The notes below the pieces were generated by a model. The model saw only the letters and a program-made list of their open reading frames with translations, did no database searches and was not told the DNA's origin. A DNA stretch of 64,000 nt. It comes from Actinoplanes aureus. Its GTDB lineage: Bacteria > Actinomycetota > Actinomycetes > Mycobacteriales > Micromonosporaceae. Each line of letters begins with the position of its first letter. Within the stretch, counting starts at the first letter, position 1. The DNA is taken from assembly GCF_015704865.1 (NCBI RefSeq), contig NZ_JADQTO010000001.1, positions 556,090 through 620,089 on the forward strand. Reading direction: 5' to 3'. The position numbers were made by a program, and so were the translations under genes. Positions 1 through 8,095 of the stretch are shown here, one piece after another.

Positions 1-899
1 ACCGGGAAGACCAGGCTTCCGCCCTCGGTGGCCGCCGACGAGGGAGTGGCGATGCTCATGACCGGAACCGTGTCGTCGTCCAGGATGTTGACCTTGACCG
101 ATGCGGTTCCCGTGACGTTGGTGCCGGTCAAGGACTTGACCCAGAAGCTCTGGATCTCATCCTCGTCCAGCGTGTCGGCGCTGATCGGGATGGTCGCCGT
201 GCCGGTGGTCGTGCCGGTGATGGAGATGGCGGTGCTGGTGGCGGTGTAGTCCTGACCCGCCTTGGCCGTGTCGTCCTCGGTGTAGATCGGGATGTTGACG
301 GTTTCGGCCGGCGTCGCGGAGAGGGTCGCGGTGATGGTCGCGGTGCCCGCCGCCTCATTGATCGTCGAGGACGACGCGCTCAGGATGACGGTCGGGTTGT
401 CGTCGTCGACAATCGTGCCGGCGACCACATTCGCGGCGGCAGTGGTGACCACACCGGAACCGGTGAGAGTCACGTTGAAGGTCTCGTTGGCCTCGTCGAC
501 GGAGTCACCGACGGTCGATACCGAGATCGTCCGGGTCTGTGCGGTGGTCGCACTGGTGGCCGGGAACGTCACGGTCCCGGCGGTTACGGACGTGTAGTCG
601 GTGGTGCCGGTCGCCGACCCCCCGCCGGTCGACCAGCTGAGCGTCACCTCACCCAGCGCCGTCCCACCGGTGTTCACCCGAGTGATCGTGAAGATGACGG
701 CCTGGCCCTCAGTGGCGGTCGCAGCCGCGATGGTGACGTCGCCGTCAGCGGCCATGGCCGGAGACGAGACGAGCACGACGGGCACCAGGCCGACGATGCC
801 GGCGGCGACGGTGGACAGAATCCTCCGGATGGACTTCCTGCCACGCAGCGCGAACGGAACCGAGCCGCTCTTGGCCGCATGGGCTTCTTGATAGCGCAT
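1..899 (-). CDS. Secreted Calx-beta repeat protein, C-terminus beyond window
   Basis: The first 299 residues are visible; the gene runs off the left edge. A basic n-region (RGRKSIRRIL) and hydrophobic stretch end in SSPAMA, giving a predicted signal cleavage after about residue 50. Then come beta-rich repeats of the Calx-beta type: roughly 51-135 (ATEGQAVIFTI ... DSVDEANETFNVTL), 150-270 (INEAAGTATIT ... DTLDEDEIQSFWV, ending NILDDD) and the start of a third (ATEGGSLVF). Calx-beta domains bind calcium and are common in surface and adhesion proteins. The ATG at 899 follows a GAAGGAG ribosome site (910-916), which itself follows a c-di-GMP-I riboswitch. A surface or matrix role is inferred; the anchoring signal, if any, is not visible. 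Confidence 0.85.
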   Translation of the reverse strand, partial: MRYQEAHAAKSGSVPFALRGRKSIRRILSTVAAGIVGLVPVVLVSSPAMAADGDVTIAAATATEGQAVIFTITRVNTGGTALGEVTLSWSTGGGSATGTTDYTSVTAGTVTFPATSATTAQTRTISVSTVGDSVDEANETFNVTLTGSGVVTTAAANVVAGTIVDDDNPTVILSASSSTINEAAGTATITATLSATPAETVNIPIYTEDDTAKAGQDYTATSTAISITGTTTGTATIPISADTLDEDEIQSFWVKSLTGTNVTGTASVKVNILDDDTVPVMSIATPSSAATEGGSLVFP

Positions 900-915
900 G
901 TGTTTCTTTCTCCTT

Positions 916-1000
916 CGGCGGCTGGGCTACCTCCGTTCGGGGAGGCCCCTAGCTTTGCGTCCCCGCCTCGCAGCGGGTTTGCCTGTTCGGGTACCGCGCC
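916..1000 (-). promoter_or_regulatory. c-di-GMP-I (GEMM) riboswitch upstream of Calx-beta gene
   Basis: Read on the minus strand the leader has the GEMM-I landmarks in order: ACAGGCAAACC, a stem CCCGCU/GGCGGG closed by a GCGA (GNRA) tetraloop, GGACGCAAAGC, GGGGCCU, a second stem CCUCC/GGAGG and GGUAGCC. Aligned from GCAAACC, the base at the ligand-contacting position called G20 in the Vibrio Vc2 aptamer is G, as expected for c-di-GMP rather than cGAMP. The 3' arm of the likely P1 stem (about 916-922) abuts the ribosome-binding site, so ligand-dependent control of translation is plausible. Boundaries are approximate. Confidence 0.88.
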
Positions 1001-1216
1001 TACAGGGCGCTCTTGCACCGGGTAAGAACCGGGTTGAGCAGCGCAAACACTGGACCTCAAAGTCCGGCCTGACGCCGCGCCATCCGTAATCTAACTCGCG
1101 TTCTATCCCCTTAACGGCGGAACGCTTTTTTCGGGGTAAATCCCTTGTAGCTACGTCGAAACGGCGCAGGGTGGCCCGTTCCGGCCGCCCGCACCATGTA
1201 TCCCCGTCGATCAGGC

Positions 1217-1834
1217 CTAGAGAAGGCCGTGCCGCATCGCGGTGGTGACGGCCGCCGTACGGTCGGCCACGTCGAGCTTGTTGAACGCCCGGAGCAGGTG
1301 CGTCTTGACCGTCGCCTCGCTGATGAACAGCCGCTTGCCGATGTCCGCGTTGGTCAGACCGGCGGCCACCAGCCGCAGCACCTCGGTCTCGCGCGCCGAC
1401 AGCGCCGGTGGCGCCGGACTGCGTACCTGCCGCACCAGTGTCGATGCGACGCTCGGCGCCAGCACCGTCTCGCCCCGCGCGGCGGCGCGCACCGCGTCCG
1501 CCAGCTCCGCCGGTGACGCGTCCTTCAACAGATAGCCGGACGCTCCGGCCTCGATGGCGCGCAGGATGTCCCGATCCGACTCGTACGTGGTCAGCACCAT
1601 CACTCTGATCCCGGAGGAACTCGACAGGATCCGGGCCGTGGCGTCCACCCCGTCGCCACCGGGCATCCGCAGGTCCATCAGCACGATGTCGGGCCGCTCG
1701 GCCAGGGCGAGTTCGACGCCCTCGACCCCGGAGGACGCCTCGCCGATCACCGTCAGATCCGGCTCGGCGTCGAGCATGCCGCGCAGCCCCATCCGCACCA
1801 CCGGGTGATCGTCGACGAGCAGGATGCGGATCAC
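1217..1834 (-). CDS. NarL/FixJ-family response regulator
   Basis: 205 residues. The receiver domain (1-120) has the acidic pair D8-D9, phospho-acceptor D54 in IVLMDLRMPG, the conserved Thr of VLTTYES and Lys of YLLKD. The C-terminal LuxR-type HTH (about 140-205) reads LSARETEVLRLVAAGLTNADIG. The GTG start overlaps the stop of the upstream histidine kinase (GTGA), so the two are translationally coupled. It is the last gene of a six-gene minus-strand operon with two ABC-2 exporter pairs, so it probably controls that exporter in response to a cell-envelope signal. The ligand is unknown. Confidence 0.93.
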   Translation of the reverse strand: MIRILLVDDHPVVRMGLRGMLDAEPDLTVIGEASSGVEGVELALAERPDIVLMDLRMPGGDGVDATARILSSSSGIRVMVLTTYESDRDILRAIEAGASGYLLKDASPAELADAVRAAARGETVLAPSVASTLVRQVRSPAPPALSARETEVLRLVAAGLTNADIGKRLFISEATVKTHLLRAFNKLDVADRTAAVTTAMRHGLL

Positions 1835-2961
1835 GCGGGGATCTCCAGTTCGATGGTCGTACCGGACTCCGTGGAGCTGTGCACGGTCAGCGTCCCGCCG
1901 ACCTGCGAGGCGCGGGAGCGCATGCCCGGCAGGCCGAAGCCACCGTTGATCGCCGGGTCGAATCCCCGCCCGTCGTCGCGGATCACCAGCCGCACCGACG
2001 ACGGCGCGTAGGCGAGCAGCACCGCGACCTCGGAGGCGTCCGCATGCCGCCGCACGTTCGTCAGCGCCTCCTGCGCCGCCCGCAACAGCACCACCTCGAC
2101 CCGCGTCGGCAGGTCACGCGGGTCGCCGGTGATACGCACGGCAGTTGGCACCCCGGTTTCCTCCGAGAAGCGGGCGCTCTGGCGGCGTACCGCCTCGGGC
2201 AGTGAAGAGGAAGCCAATGCCGACGGTGACAGAGCCGCGACGATGGCGCGGGATTCGGCCAGGTTCTCTTTTGCGGTGCGCACCGCGAGCGCCAGCCGCT
2301 CGTCGCGAAGCGCCGGGTCGGCGGCCTGGATCAGCGTGATGATGCTGGTGAAGCCCTGCGCGAGGGTGTCGTGGATCTCGCCGGCCAGGCGGGTCCGCTC
2401 CTGTGCGACGCCGGCCTCGTGGGAGAGCCGGGCCAGTTCGGCGCGGCTCGCCTCCAGTTCGGCGATGAGCTGAGCCCGCTGCTCGCTCTGCTCCGCCATC
2501 TTGGTGATCCAGACGCCGATGCAGATGCCGGCGGCGGTGGAGATGGCCGCGATCACCAGGTCGATCGCGAGGCCGCCCGGGTCCGCCCGGAGCTCCAGCA
2601 GGACCGGGACCAGGTTGGCGACCAGCACCAGGCCGATGGCCGTGCGCAGCGGGACCAGCATGAAGAACACCGGGATGACCATGAACAGCAGCCAGGTGGT
2701 CAGCGGCACGCAGGCGACTGCCGTACCGAAGAGCAGCAGGTGGGCGAGGCTCACCAGCAGCGACGGCGTGCCTTGCTCGTCTCGGGTGATCAGCGGGCGG
2801 GCGACGACGCCGTACAGCACGGCCATGCCGATGATCGCGCCGACGGCGACCGCCCGGCGTCCGGGCGGATACCAGTCCGCCGAGATGGCCGCGGCCGCCA
2901 CCGCGACCGCGACCACCACGAAGTACATGTCCCACAGGCGCAGGGACGGAGGGGAGCTCAT
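1831..2961 (-). CDS. Sensor histidine kinase (HisKA_3, DesK-like)
   Basis: 376 residues from the ATG at 2961, which overlaps the stop of the upstream permease gene (ATGA). A longer reading frame exists upstream, but the coupled ATG is the sensible start. Five to six hydrophobic segments fill roughly residues 10-150. A short coiled region is followed by the HisKA_3 box RLAGEIHDTLAQGF (phospho-His near residue 195) and a HATPase domain with EEALTNVRRHA, DDGRGFDP and GFGLPGMR. There is no large extracellular domain, as in membrane-stress kinases of this class. Partner of the response regulator at 1217-1834. Confidence 0.92.
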   Translation of the reverse strand: MSSPPSLRLWDMYFVVVAVAVAAAAISADWYPPGRRAVAVGAIIGMAVLYGVVARPLITRDEQGTPSLLVSLAHLLLFGTAVACVPLTTWLLFMVIPVFFMLVPLRTAIGLVLVANLVPVLLELRADPGGLAIDLVIAAISTAAGICIGVWITKMAEQSEQRAQLIAELEASRAELARLSHEAGVAQERTRLAGEIHDTLAQGFTSIITLIQAADPALRDERLALAVRTAKENLAESRAIVAALSPSALASSSLPEAVRRQSARFSEETGVPTAVRITGDPRDLPTRVEVVLLRAAQEALTNVRRHADASEVAVLLAYAPSSVRLVIRDDGRGFDPAINGGFGLPGMRSRASQVGGTLTVHSSTESGTTIELEIPA

Positions 2962-3743
2962 CGGTCTCGGGAGCTCCACCGGAACGTCACCAGGCACAGC
3001 ACCAATCCGATCACACACCAGACGCCGAGCACCATGGCCACCCTGCCGAGATCCCAGCTGCCGCCGATCTCCTGGGACTTGGCCTCGTCCGGCAGGAAGA
3101 CGTACCGGAAACCCTGCGCCATCCACCGGACCGGGAAGAGCGAGGCGAACTTCTCCAGCCAGTCCGGCAGCTGACTCATCGGCTGGATGAAGACGCCGGA
3201 GACGAACTGCAGCGCCACCACCGGCACGTTCAGGATGGCGCCGGCGTTGCGGGCGTTCTTGACCAGCGCGCTCACCGCGACGCCGAGCAGCGAGCAGCAG
3301 ATCACCGAGAGCAGGAAGATCCAGGAGAAGGTCACCCAGTGGCTCGCGTCCGGCAACGGCATGTCGAAGATCAAGACCCCGACCAGGATCAGCACGGCGG
3401 CTTCGGCCACGCTCAGCACGAGCACCAGCAAGGCTTTACCGATCAGGTACGCCGACGCGGGCATCGGCGTACCGCGGAGGCGCTTGAGCGTCCCGTCCTC
3501 ACGGTCCATCGCCAGACCGGACCCCATGGTCACGAACGCGGTGTTCAGAATGCCGTACGCCACCATGCTGGCGGTGAAGACCTGACTCGCGCTGATTCCC
3601 GAATCGGTGTACTCGTCCCCGAAGATCGTGCCGAAGAGCAGCAACAGCATCGCCGGGAAGAAGAAGGTGAAGACCACCGCGGTCCGGTCCCGCAGGAACT
3701 GGAGCAGCTCCACGTGACCACGGCTCAGGCTCATCGTCGTCAT
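2958..3743 (-). CDS. ABC-2 type transporter permease
   Basis: 261 residues, six hydrophobic segments, with the ABC-2 layout: a short cytosolic N-terminus (MSLSRGHVELLQFLRDRTAVVF) leading into TM1, then the amphipathic stretch MDREDGTLKRLRGTPMPASAYLIGK typical of DrrB/NatB-type permeases, shown here only by its first residues MDREDGTLKRL. It overlaps the ATPase gene upstream and the kinase gene downstream by four bases each. It should form the membrane part of an exporter with the 3740-4576 ATPase. The substrate cannot be read from the sequence; drug or lipid export is typical of the family. Confidence 0.88.
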   Translation of the reverse strand: MTTMSLSRGHVELLQFLRDRTAVVFTFFFPAMLLLLFGTIFGDEYTDSGISASQVFTASMVAYGILNTAFVTMGSGLAMDREDGTLKRLRGTPMPASAYLIGKALLVLVLSVAEAAVLILVGVLIFDMPLPDASHWVTFSWIFLLSVICCSLLGVAVSALVKNARNAGAILNVPVVALQFVSGVFIQPMSQLPDWLEKFASLFPVRWMAQGFRYVFLPDEAKSQEIGGSWDLGRVAMVLGVWCVIGLVLCLVTFRWSSRDR

Positions 3744-4576
3744 CGGGTTGCTCCGATCAGGCTCAGGTAGGTGTCTTCCAGCGTCGGGCGGGTGATCGTC
3801 AGCGTGGTCAGATCCACACCGTCGTCCAGCAGCCGGCGGAGCAGCTCGCCCGGGTCGGTGTGCTGCTCGGTGTGCACCGTGCCGCCCTCCCGCCAGGTCA
3901 CCTTCGCCTGGGCCGCACCGCGCCCGCCCAGCGTCGCCGGGGTGCCCTCGGCGACGATCCGGCCGTCGGCGATCACCGCGAGCCGGTCGGCGAGCGCCTC
4001 GGCCTCGTCGAGGTAGTGGGTGGTGAGCAGGATGGTGGTGCCGTCGCCGGCCAGGGTGCGGATCAGGTCCCAGAAGTGCCGGCGCGCCTCCGGGTCGAAG
4101 CCGGTGGTCGGCTCGTCGAGGAAAAGCAGCTCGGGACGGCCGACGATGCCGAGGGCCACGTCGACGCGGCGCCGCTGACCGCCGGAGAGCGTACGGATCT
4201 TGCTGTTCCGCTTCGCGGTGAGGCCGACCAGCTCGATCGCCTCGTCCGCACCGCGCGGCCCGGGATAGAAGCCGGCGATGTGCCGGACCATCTCGTACAC
4301 GGTCAGGTCGGCCGCGTCGTCGGCGTCCTGCAGCACGATGCCGATCCGGGACCGCCAGGCCGAACCCGCCTTGCCCGGGTCCTCGCCGAGCACGCGTACG
4401 TCGCCGGCGGTACGCCGCCGGTGGCCCTCCAGGATCTCGACCGTGGTGGTCTTGCCGGCTCCGTTCGGGCCGAGCAGCGCGAAGATCTCGCCGCGGGCGA
4501 CGACGAGATCGATACCGGCGACCGCGTCCCGATCTCGGTACGTCTTACGAAGTCCGCTTACCTCGATGGCTTCCAT
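3740..4576 (-). CDS. ABC transporter ATP-binding protein (DrrA-like)
   Basis: 278 residues. Walker A GPNGAGKTT at 36-44, signature LSGGQRRRVD, Walker B ELLFLDEPTTGFD, H-loop TTHYLDEAE, followed by a C-terminal extension of about 60 residues ending TLEDTYLSLIG, which is characteristic of DrrA/CcmA-type exporter ATPases. It is coupled by overlap to the permease at 2958-3743. An 82-base gap separates it from the permease gene upstream, so an internal promoter is possible there. Confidence 0.92.
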   Translation of the reverse strand: MEAIEVSGLRKTYRDRDAVAGIDLVVARGEIFALLGPNGAGKTTTVEILEGHRRRTAGDVRVLGEDPGKAGSAWRSRIGIVLQDADDAADLTVYEMVRHIAGFYPGPRGADEAIELVGLTAKRNSKIRTLSGGQRRRVDVALGIVGRPELLFLDEPTTGFDPEARRHFWDLIRTLAGDGTTILLTTHYLDEAEALADRLAVIADGRIVAEGTPATLGGRGAAQAKVTWREGGTVHTEQHTDPGELLRRLLDDGVDLTTLTITRPTLEDTYLSLIGATR

Positions 4577-4658
4577 GACGTCGATCGTGCCGCCGCCCGG
4601 TACGCCGGCGGGACGACCGCGCGGCTGTCACCGGTTGTCCACCGATCGACTGACAGTG

Positions 4659-5420
4659 CTACTCCCAGCGGAAGTTGCGGGCCGCCGCGGTCAGCCAGAC
4701 CACCGCCCACAGGAGCAGGCTCAGCCAGATCGAGAACGGCACCGAACCGCCGAACATCAGGGTCTCCCGCAGCGCGTGGGCGTGCGCGGCGAGCGGCAAC
4801 AGGAACCAGCCGGCCGTGCCGAGGTCGGGCGCGGCGAACATGATCCCGCCGACCGAGAGCATCAGCACGTAGATCAGCGTGGCGGCACCCGTGGTGGTCT
4901 CCGGCTTCAGCACGCTGGCCAGCAGCAACGCCAGGCCGCTGTAGCCGGCCACGGCCAGCACGGTGACACCGGCGGCGGGCAGCAACGCGTCCGCGTGCGG
5001 GCGCCAGCCGACCGCGAACCCGACCAGTGCCAGGATCGCGACCTGCACCACGATCTGCACCAGCACCGAGCCGGTCTTGGCCAGCAACAGCCCGGGCCGG
5101 GTCAGCGGCGAGGCGCCGAGCCGCTTCAGTACGCCGTAACTGCGCTCGTAACCGGTGGTGATCGCCTGCCCGGTGAAGGCCGTCGACATCACGGTCAGCG
5201 CGAGCACACCGGGAACCACGAAACCCAGCCGGTCGTCGGTGGGCAGGTTGGTCACCTCGAACAGGCCCGCACCGAGCAGGACCAGCAGAGGTACGCCCAT
5301 CGCCAGCACCACGGCCTCGCCGCGGCGAGCGGTCAGCAGCAATTCCATCCGGAGCTGCTTGCCGATGATCGTGCGCATCGGGGCCCGGCCGGGAGCGGGC
5401 GTGAAGGTTCCGGCGCTCAC
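4659..5420 (-). CDS. ABC-2 type transporter permease (second pair)
   Basis: 253 residues with about six transmembrane segments and the ABC-2 signature region (FTGQAITTGYERSYGVLKRL, then GASPLTRPGLLLAKT). The start is GTG at 5420, preceded by GGAG and overlapping the stop of the ATPase gene 5417-6331. Together they form a second exporter module ahead of the first in the same operon. Whether the four transporter genes make two separate homodimeric exporters or one heteromeric complex (compare LnrLMN/BceAB-type systems) cannot be decided from sequence. Confidence 0.87.
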   Translation of the reverse strand: MSAGTFTPAPGRAPMRTIIGKQLRMELLLTARRGEAVVLAMGVPLLVLLGAGLFEVTNLPTDDRLGFVVPGVLALTVMSTAFTGQAITTGYERSYGVLKRLGASPLTRPGLLLAKTGSVLVQIVVQVAILALVGFAVGWRPHADALLPAAGVTVLAVAGYSGLALLLASVLKPETTTGAATLIYVLMLSVGGIMFAAPDLGTAGWFLLPLAAHAHALRETLMFGGSVPFSIWLSLLLWAVVWLTAAARNFRWE

Positions 5421-6331
5421 TCGGTCGCTCCTACGGTGGCTTGGGTGGTCAGGGAGAGGTAGACGTCCTCGAGCGTACGGCGGCGGCTGCTCACCGCGGT
5501 GACGTGCGCGTCCACGGCGGCGAACCAGCCGAGCACCTCGGCCAGGCCCTTGGTGTCGAGCTCGCCGGCTATCGCGTACTCGCCCGGGGACGTCTCGGTG
5601 ACCTTGCGGTGGGTGCGCAGGCCGGTCAGGTCCAGTCCCGGATCGGCGCGCACCTCGAGCAGATCGATGCCGGCCGCCGCGGTGAGCTCGGCCGGAGTGC
5701 CGGTCGCGGCGACCTTGCCGGACCGCATGATCACGACGTCGTCGGCGAGGCGCTCCGCCTCGTCCAGCAGGTGCGTGGTGAGCAGCACCGAAACGCCGTC
5801 GGCCCGCAGCTCCTCGATCAGCTGCCAGGTGGTGTGCCGGGCCTCAGTGTCCATGCCGGCGGTCGGCTCGTCCAGGAAGACCAGCTCGGGGCGGCCGACC
5901 AGGGCCACCGCCAGGCTGAGCCGCTGCTGTTCGCCACCGGACAGGCGGCGGAACCTGGTCCGCTCCACCCGGCGCAGTCCCAGCCGGTCCAGCAGCATGT
6001 CGGTATCGAGCGGGTGGGCGGCGAACGAGGCGAAGAGCCGCAGGATCTCCCCGGCGGCCGCCCACGGATAGACGCCGCCGGACTGCAACATGATGCCGAG
6101 CCGCGGCATCAGCTCGTCGTGGTCACCGACCGGGTCGAGCCCCAGCACCCGGGCCTCGCCCGAGTCCGGCCGCCGGAAACCCTCGCAGACCTGGAGCAGA
6201 CTCGTTTTTCCGGCGCCGTTGTGGCCGAGCAGGGCGAGCACCCGTCCACGTGGCACGCACAGCGACACGCCGTCCACCGCCGTCGTGTCGCCCCAGCGCA
6301 CGACGGCGTCCCGTACCTCAACCGCGGCCAC
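5417..6331 (-). CDS. ABC transporter ATP-binding protein (second pair)
   Basis: 304 residues from the GTG at 6331, chosen because a GGAGG motif lies eight bases upstream; in-frame GTG codons at 6346 and 6370 would add 5 or 13 residues. Walker A GHNGAGKTS (His replaces the usual Pro), signature LSGGEQQRLSLA, Walker B ELVFLDEPTAGMD, H-loop TTHLLDEAE, C-terminal tail ending TLEDVYLSLTTQ. Exporter ATPase of the DrrA/NatA type, first gene of the six-gene operon. The promoter should lie in 6332-6525, which it shares with the divergent rnhA. Confidence 0.9.
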   Translation of the reverse strand: MAAVEVRDAVVRWGDTTAVDGVSLCVPRGRVLALLGHNGAGKTSLLQVCEGFRRPDSGEARVLGLDPVGDHDELMPRLGIMLQSGGVYPWAAAGEILRLFASFAAHPLDTDMLLDRLGLRRVERTRFRRLSGGEQQRLSLAVALVGRPELVFLDEPTAGMDTEARHTTWQLIEELRADGVSVLLTTHLLDEAERLADDVVIMRSGKVAATGTPAELTAAAGIDLLEVRADPGLDLTGLRTHRKVTETSPGEYAIAGELDTKGLAEVLGWFAAVDAHVTAVSSRRRTLEDVYLSLTTQATVGATE

Positions 6332-6525
6332 GTCGCCACCCTCCACGAGTCCCGCTCCACCGGTCCGCACCGATTCCGTCCGCCACGGTCACCTTACGGC
6401 GGCGCCCGGCGAGCCCCGGGCCGACGGTCCGCCGGATGTAATGCCTCACCCCACTGTGCGCCAGCCGGACCCGGGACGCCTCCACCGGCCGGGATGAGAA
6501 GGCGGCGTTCGGTAGGGTGCGCGGC

Positions 6526-6984
6526 ATGAGCGACGGGACGGTGGTGGAGATCTACACCGACGGGGCGTGCGTGCCGAACCCCGGCCCGGGCGGGTGGGGT
6601 GCCGTCCTGCGTTACGGCCGCGCGGAGAAGGATCTCTGCGGCGGCGAGGCGACTCCGACCACGAACAACCGGATGGAACTGATGGCGCCGATCCGGGCCA
6701 TCGAAACGCTGAACCGCGCGCCGCTGGTCGTGCACATCTACACGGACAGCATCTACGTCCGGGACGGCATCACGAAGTGGCTGCCCCGGTGGAAGGCGAA
6801 CGGCTGGCTGACCGCGGCCCGGCAGCCGGTGAAGAACGTCGACCTGTGGCAGCGCCTGGACGAGGCCGTCGGCAAGCATGAGGTGCGCTGGCACTGGGTG
6901 AAGGGCCACGCCGGACACCCGGAGAACGAGCGTGCCGACCGGCTCGCCGCCCAGGGACTCCGCGAAGCCGTCAGCCGCGGCTGA
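6526..6984 (+). CDS. rnhA: Ribonuclease HI
   Basis: 152 residues. All four metal-binding carboxylates are visible: [22 protein letters not shown] and ENERADRLA, together with the WVKGHAGH loop carrying the catalytic His. It degrades RNA in RNA-DNA hybrids in the cytoplasm. The ATG at 6526 is preceded at seven bases by TAGGGT, a -10-like hexamer, and there is no ribosome site, so the mRNA is probably leaderless. The 3' end overlaps the convergent gene at 6971-7324 by 14 bp. Confidence 0.95.
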   Translation: MSDGTVVEIYTDGACVPNPGPGGWGAVLRYGRAEKDLCGGEATPTTNNRMELMAPIRAIETLNRAPLVVHIYTDSIYVRDGITKWLPRWKANGWLTAARQPVKNVDLWQRLDEAVGKHEVRWHWVKGHAGHPENERADRLAAQGLREAVSRG

Positions 6985-7324
6985 GGCCCTCCCGGTATGC
7001 GGTCCACACCTTCTTCGGCACGGTCATCGACCAGGCGTCGATGACCAGCTCGGTCATCCGCTCCTGGTCGAGCCGCTCCAGCCACGCCTCCACCCACTGA
7101 TATCGCAGGTCGGATGGCCGGGGCAGGTGGAAGGTCTCCGGATCGGAGGCGATCAGCGCGTCGCGCTCCTCTCTCGGATAGCCGAATCCCATCTCTTTCT
7201 CGTCGCGGGAGAACGCGACGTAGACGATCTGCCCGACCCGGAACTTGACCCGGTCCCGGATCAGGTGCTCCTGGCTGCGTGGCAGGTCGCGCGCGACCCG
7301 CCGTACGTCATCGACGGTGACCAT
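6971..7324 (-). CDS. MmcQ/YjbR-family protein
   Basis: 117 residues resembling the MmcQ/YjbR fold (CyaY-like DNA-binding proteins): N-terminal [15 protein letters not shown], central beta segment [20 protein letters not shown], and a C-terminal helix with [22 protein letters not shown]. Family members are small, monomeric and mostly uncharacterised. The ATG at 7324 is preceded at six bases by TAGCGT, a leaderless-type arrangement. Convergent with rnhA, overlapping it by 14 bp. Confidence 0.82.
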   Translation of the reverse strand: MVTVDDVRRVARDLPRSQEHLIRDRVKFRVGQIVYVAFSRDEKEMGFGYPREERDALIASDPETFHLPRPSDLRYQWVEAWLERLDQERMTELVIDAWSMTVPKKVWTAYREGLSRG

Positions 7325-7355
7325 GCCGGCACGCTAACCGCAGGGTCCGACACTT

Positions 7356-8000
7356 TCAGGTGCCGCGCGGGCGCGGCACGTGCGGCCCCGGCGGGTCCTC
7401 CGGCCGACGGACCACCTTGGCACGCGCCACCCGGTCCGGCGGAAGCACATAGGTGGCGGCCTGGACCAGTTCCTCCGGCACCGTGTGCCGGCCCCGCCGC
7501 GGCTCGGGTTCGCGCTGCTCAGGCACTGGTTCGGCGTCGCCCGGCCAGCGCGGGTCGGGCACCGAGGTGTAGGTGACGCCGCCGGTCGCGGCCGGTGGCG
7601 GCACTTCGGGCACGGCCTGCGGCGGTGGCGCCGGAAATCCCGGCGCTCCCTGCGGCACCGGTCTCGTCGGCTCCTCGGACTCCGCGGAAGCCGGCATAAC
7701 CGGCGACGCGGACGGGGCGGTGGCCTGTGGGGGTACCGGAACAGTGGGCTCGTCCGGCGGCCCGGCCGGGGGTACGCCGGCCGCCCCGTGCACGGCCCCG
7801 CGATCGCGACGCCGGCCCGCCGCCCGCGCGGCCATGCCGAACACGCTGCGGGTGCCGCTGTCGAACCCGTGCCGGTACGCCTCCTCCCGGTCCGCGCCGC
7901 TCTGCCGCCGCTGGTGAAGCCGGCCGGCGGCATATCCGGCGCAGGCCAGCACGGAGGCGAGCAGGACGAGGAGGATCACGATGTCCCCGGGCGCGGTCAT
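7356..8000 (-). CDS. Hypothetical single-pass membrane protein, Pro-rich
   Basis: 214 residues. One N-terminal transmembrane helix (about 7-27, DIVILLVLLASVLACAGYAA) is followed by a charged segment with RLHQRRQSGADREEAYRHGF and a long Pro/Ala/Glu-rich, probably disordered tail (about 90-214). I recognise no domain. Codon third positions are strongly GC in this frame, supporting it over the overlapping alternative frame. The ~95-bp region upstream (8001-8095) is distinctly less GC-rich than its surroundings and may hold the promoter. Confidence 0.7.
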   Translation of the reverse strand: MTAPGDIVILLVLLASVLACAGYAAGRLHQRRQSGADREEAYRHGFDSGTRSVFGMAARAAGRRRDRGAVHGAAGVPPAGPPDEPTVPVPPQATAPSASPVMPASAESEEPTRPVPQGAPGFPAPPPQAVPEVPPPAATGGVTYTSVPDPRWPGDAEPVPEQREPEPRRGRHTVPEELVQAATYVLPPDRVARAKVVRRPEDPPGPHVPRPRGT

Positions 8001-8095
8001 CGGCGGACCCGCCGCTCGGTGCAGTGGCTCATGCCTGCATTGTGGCCAATTTGATAGACCGCGAGCTATGGCCCGTTTGACGTACCACGAATGTA

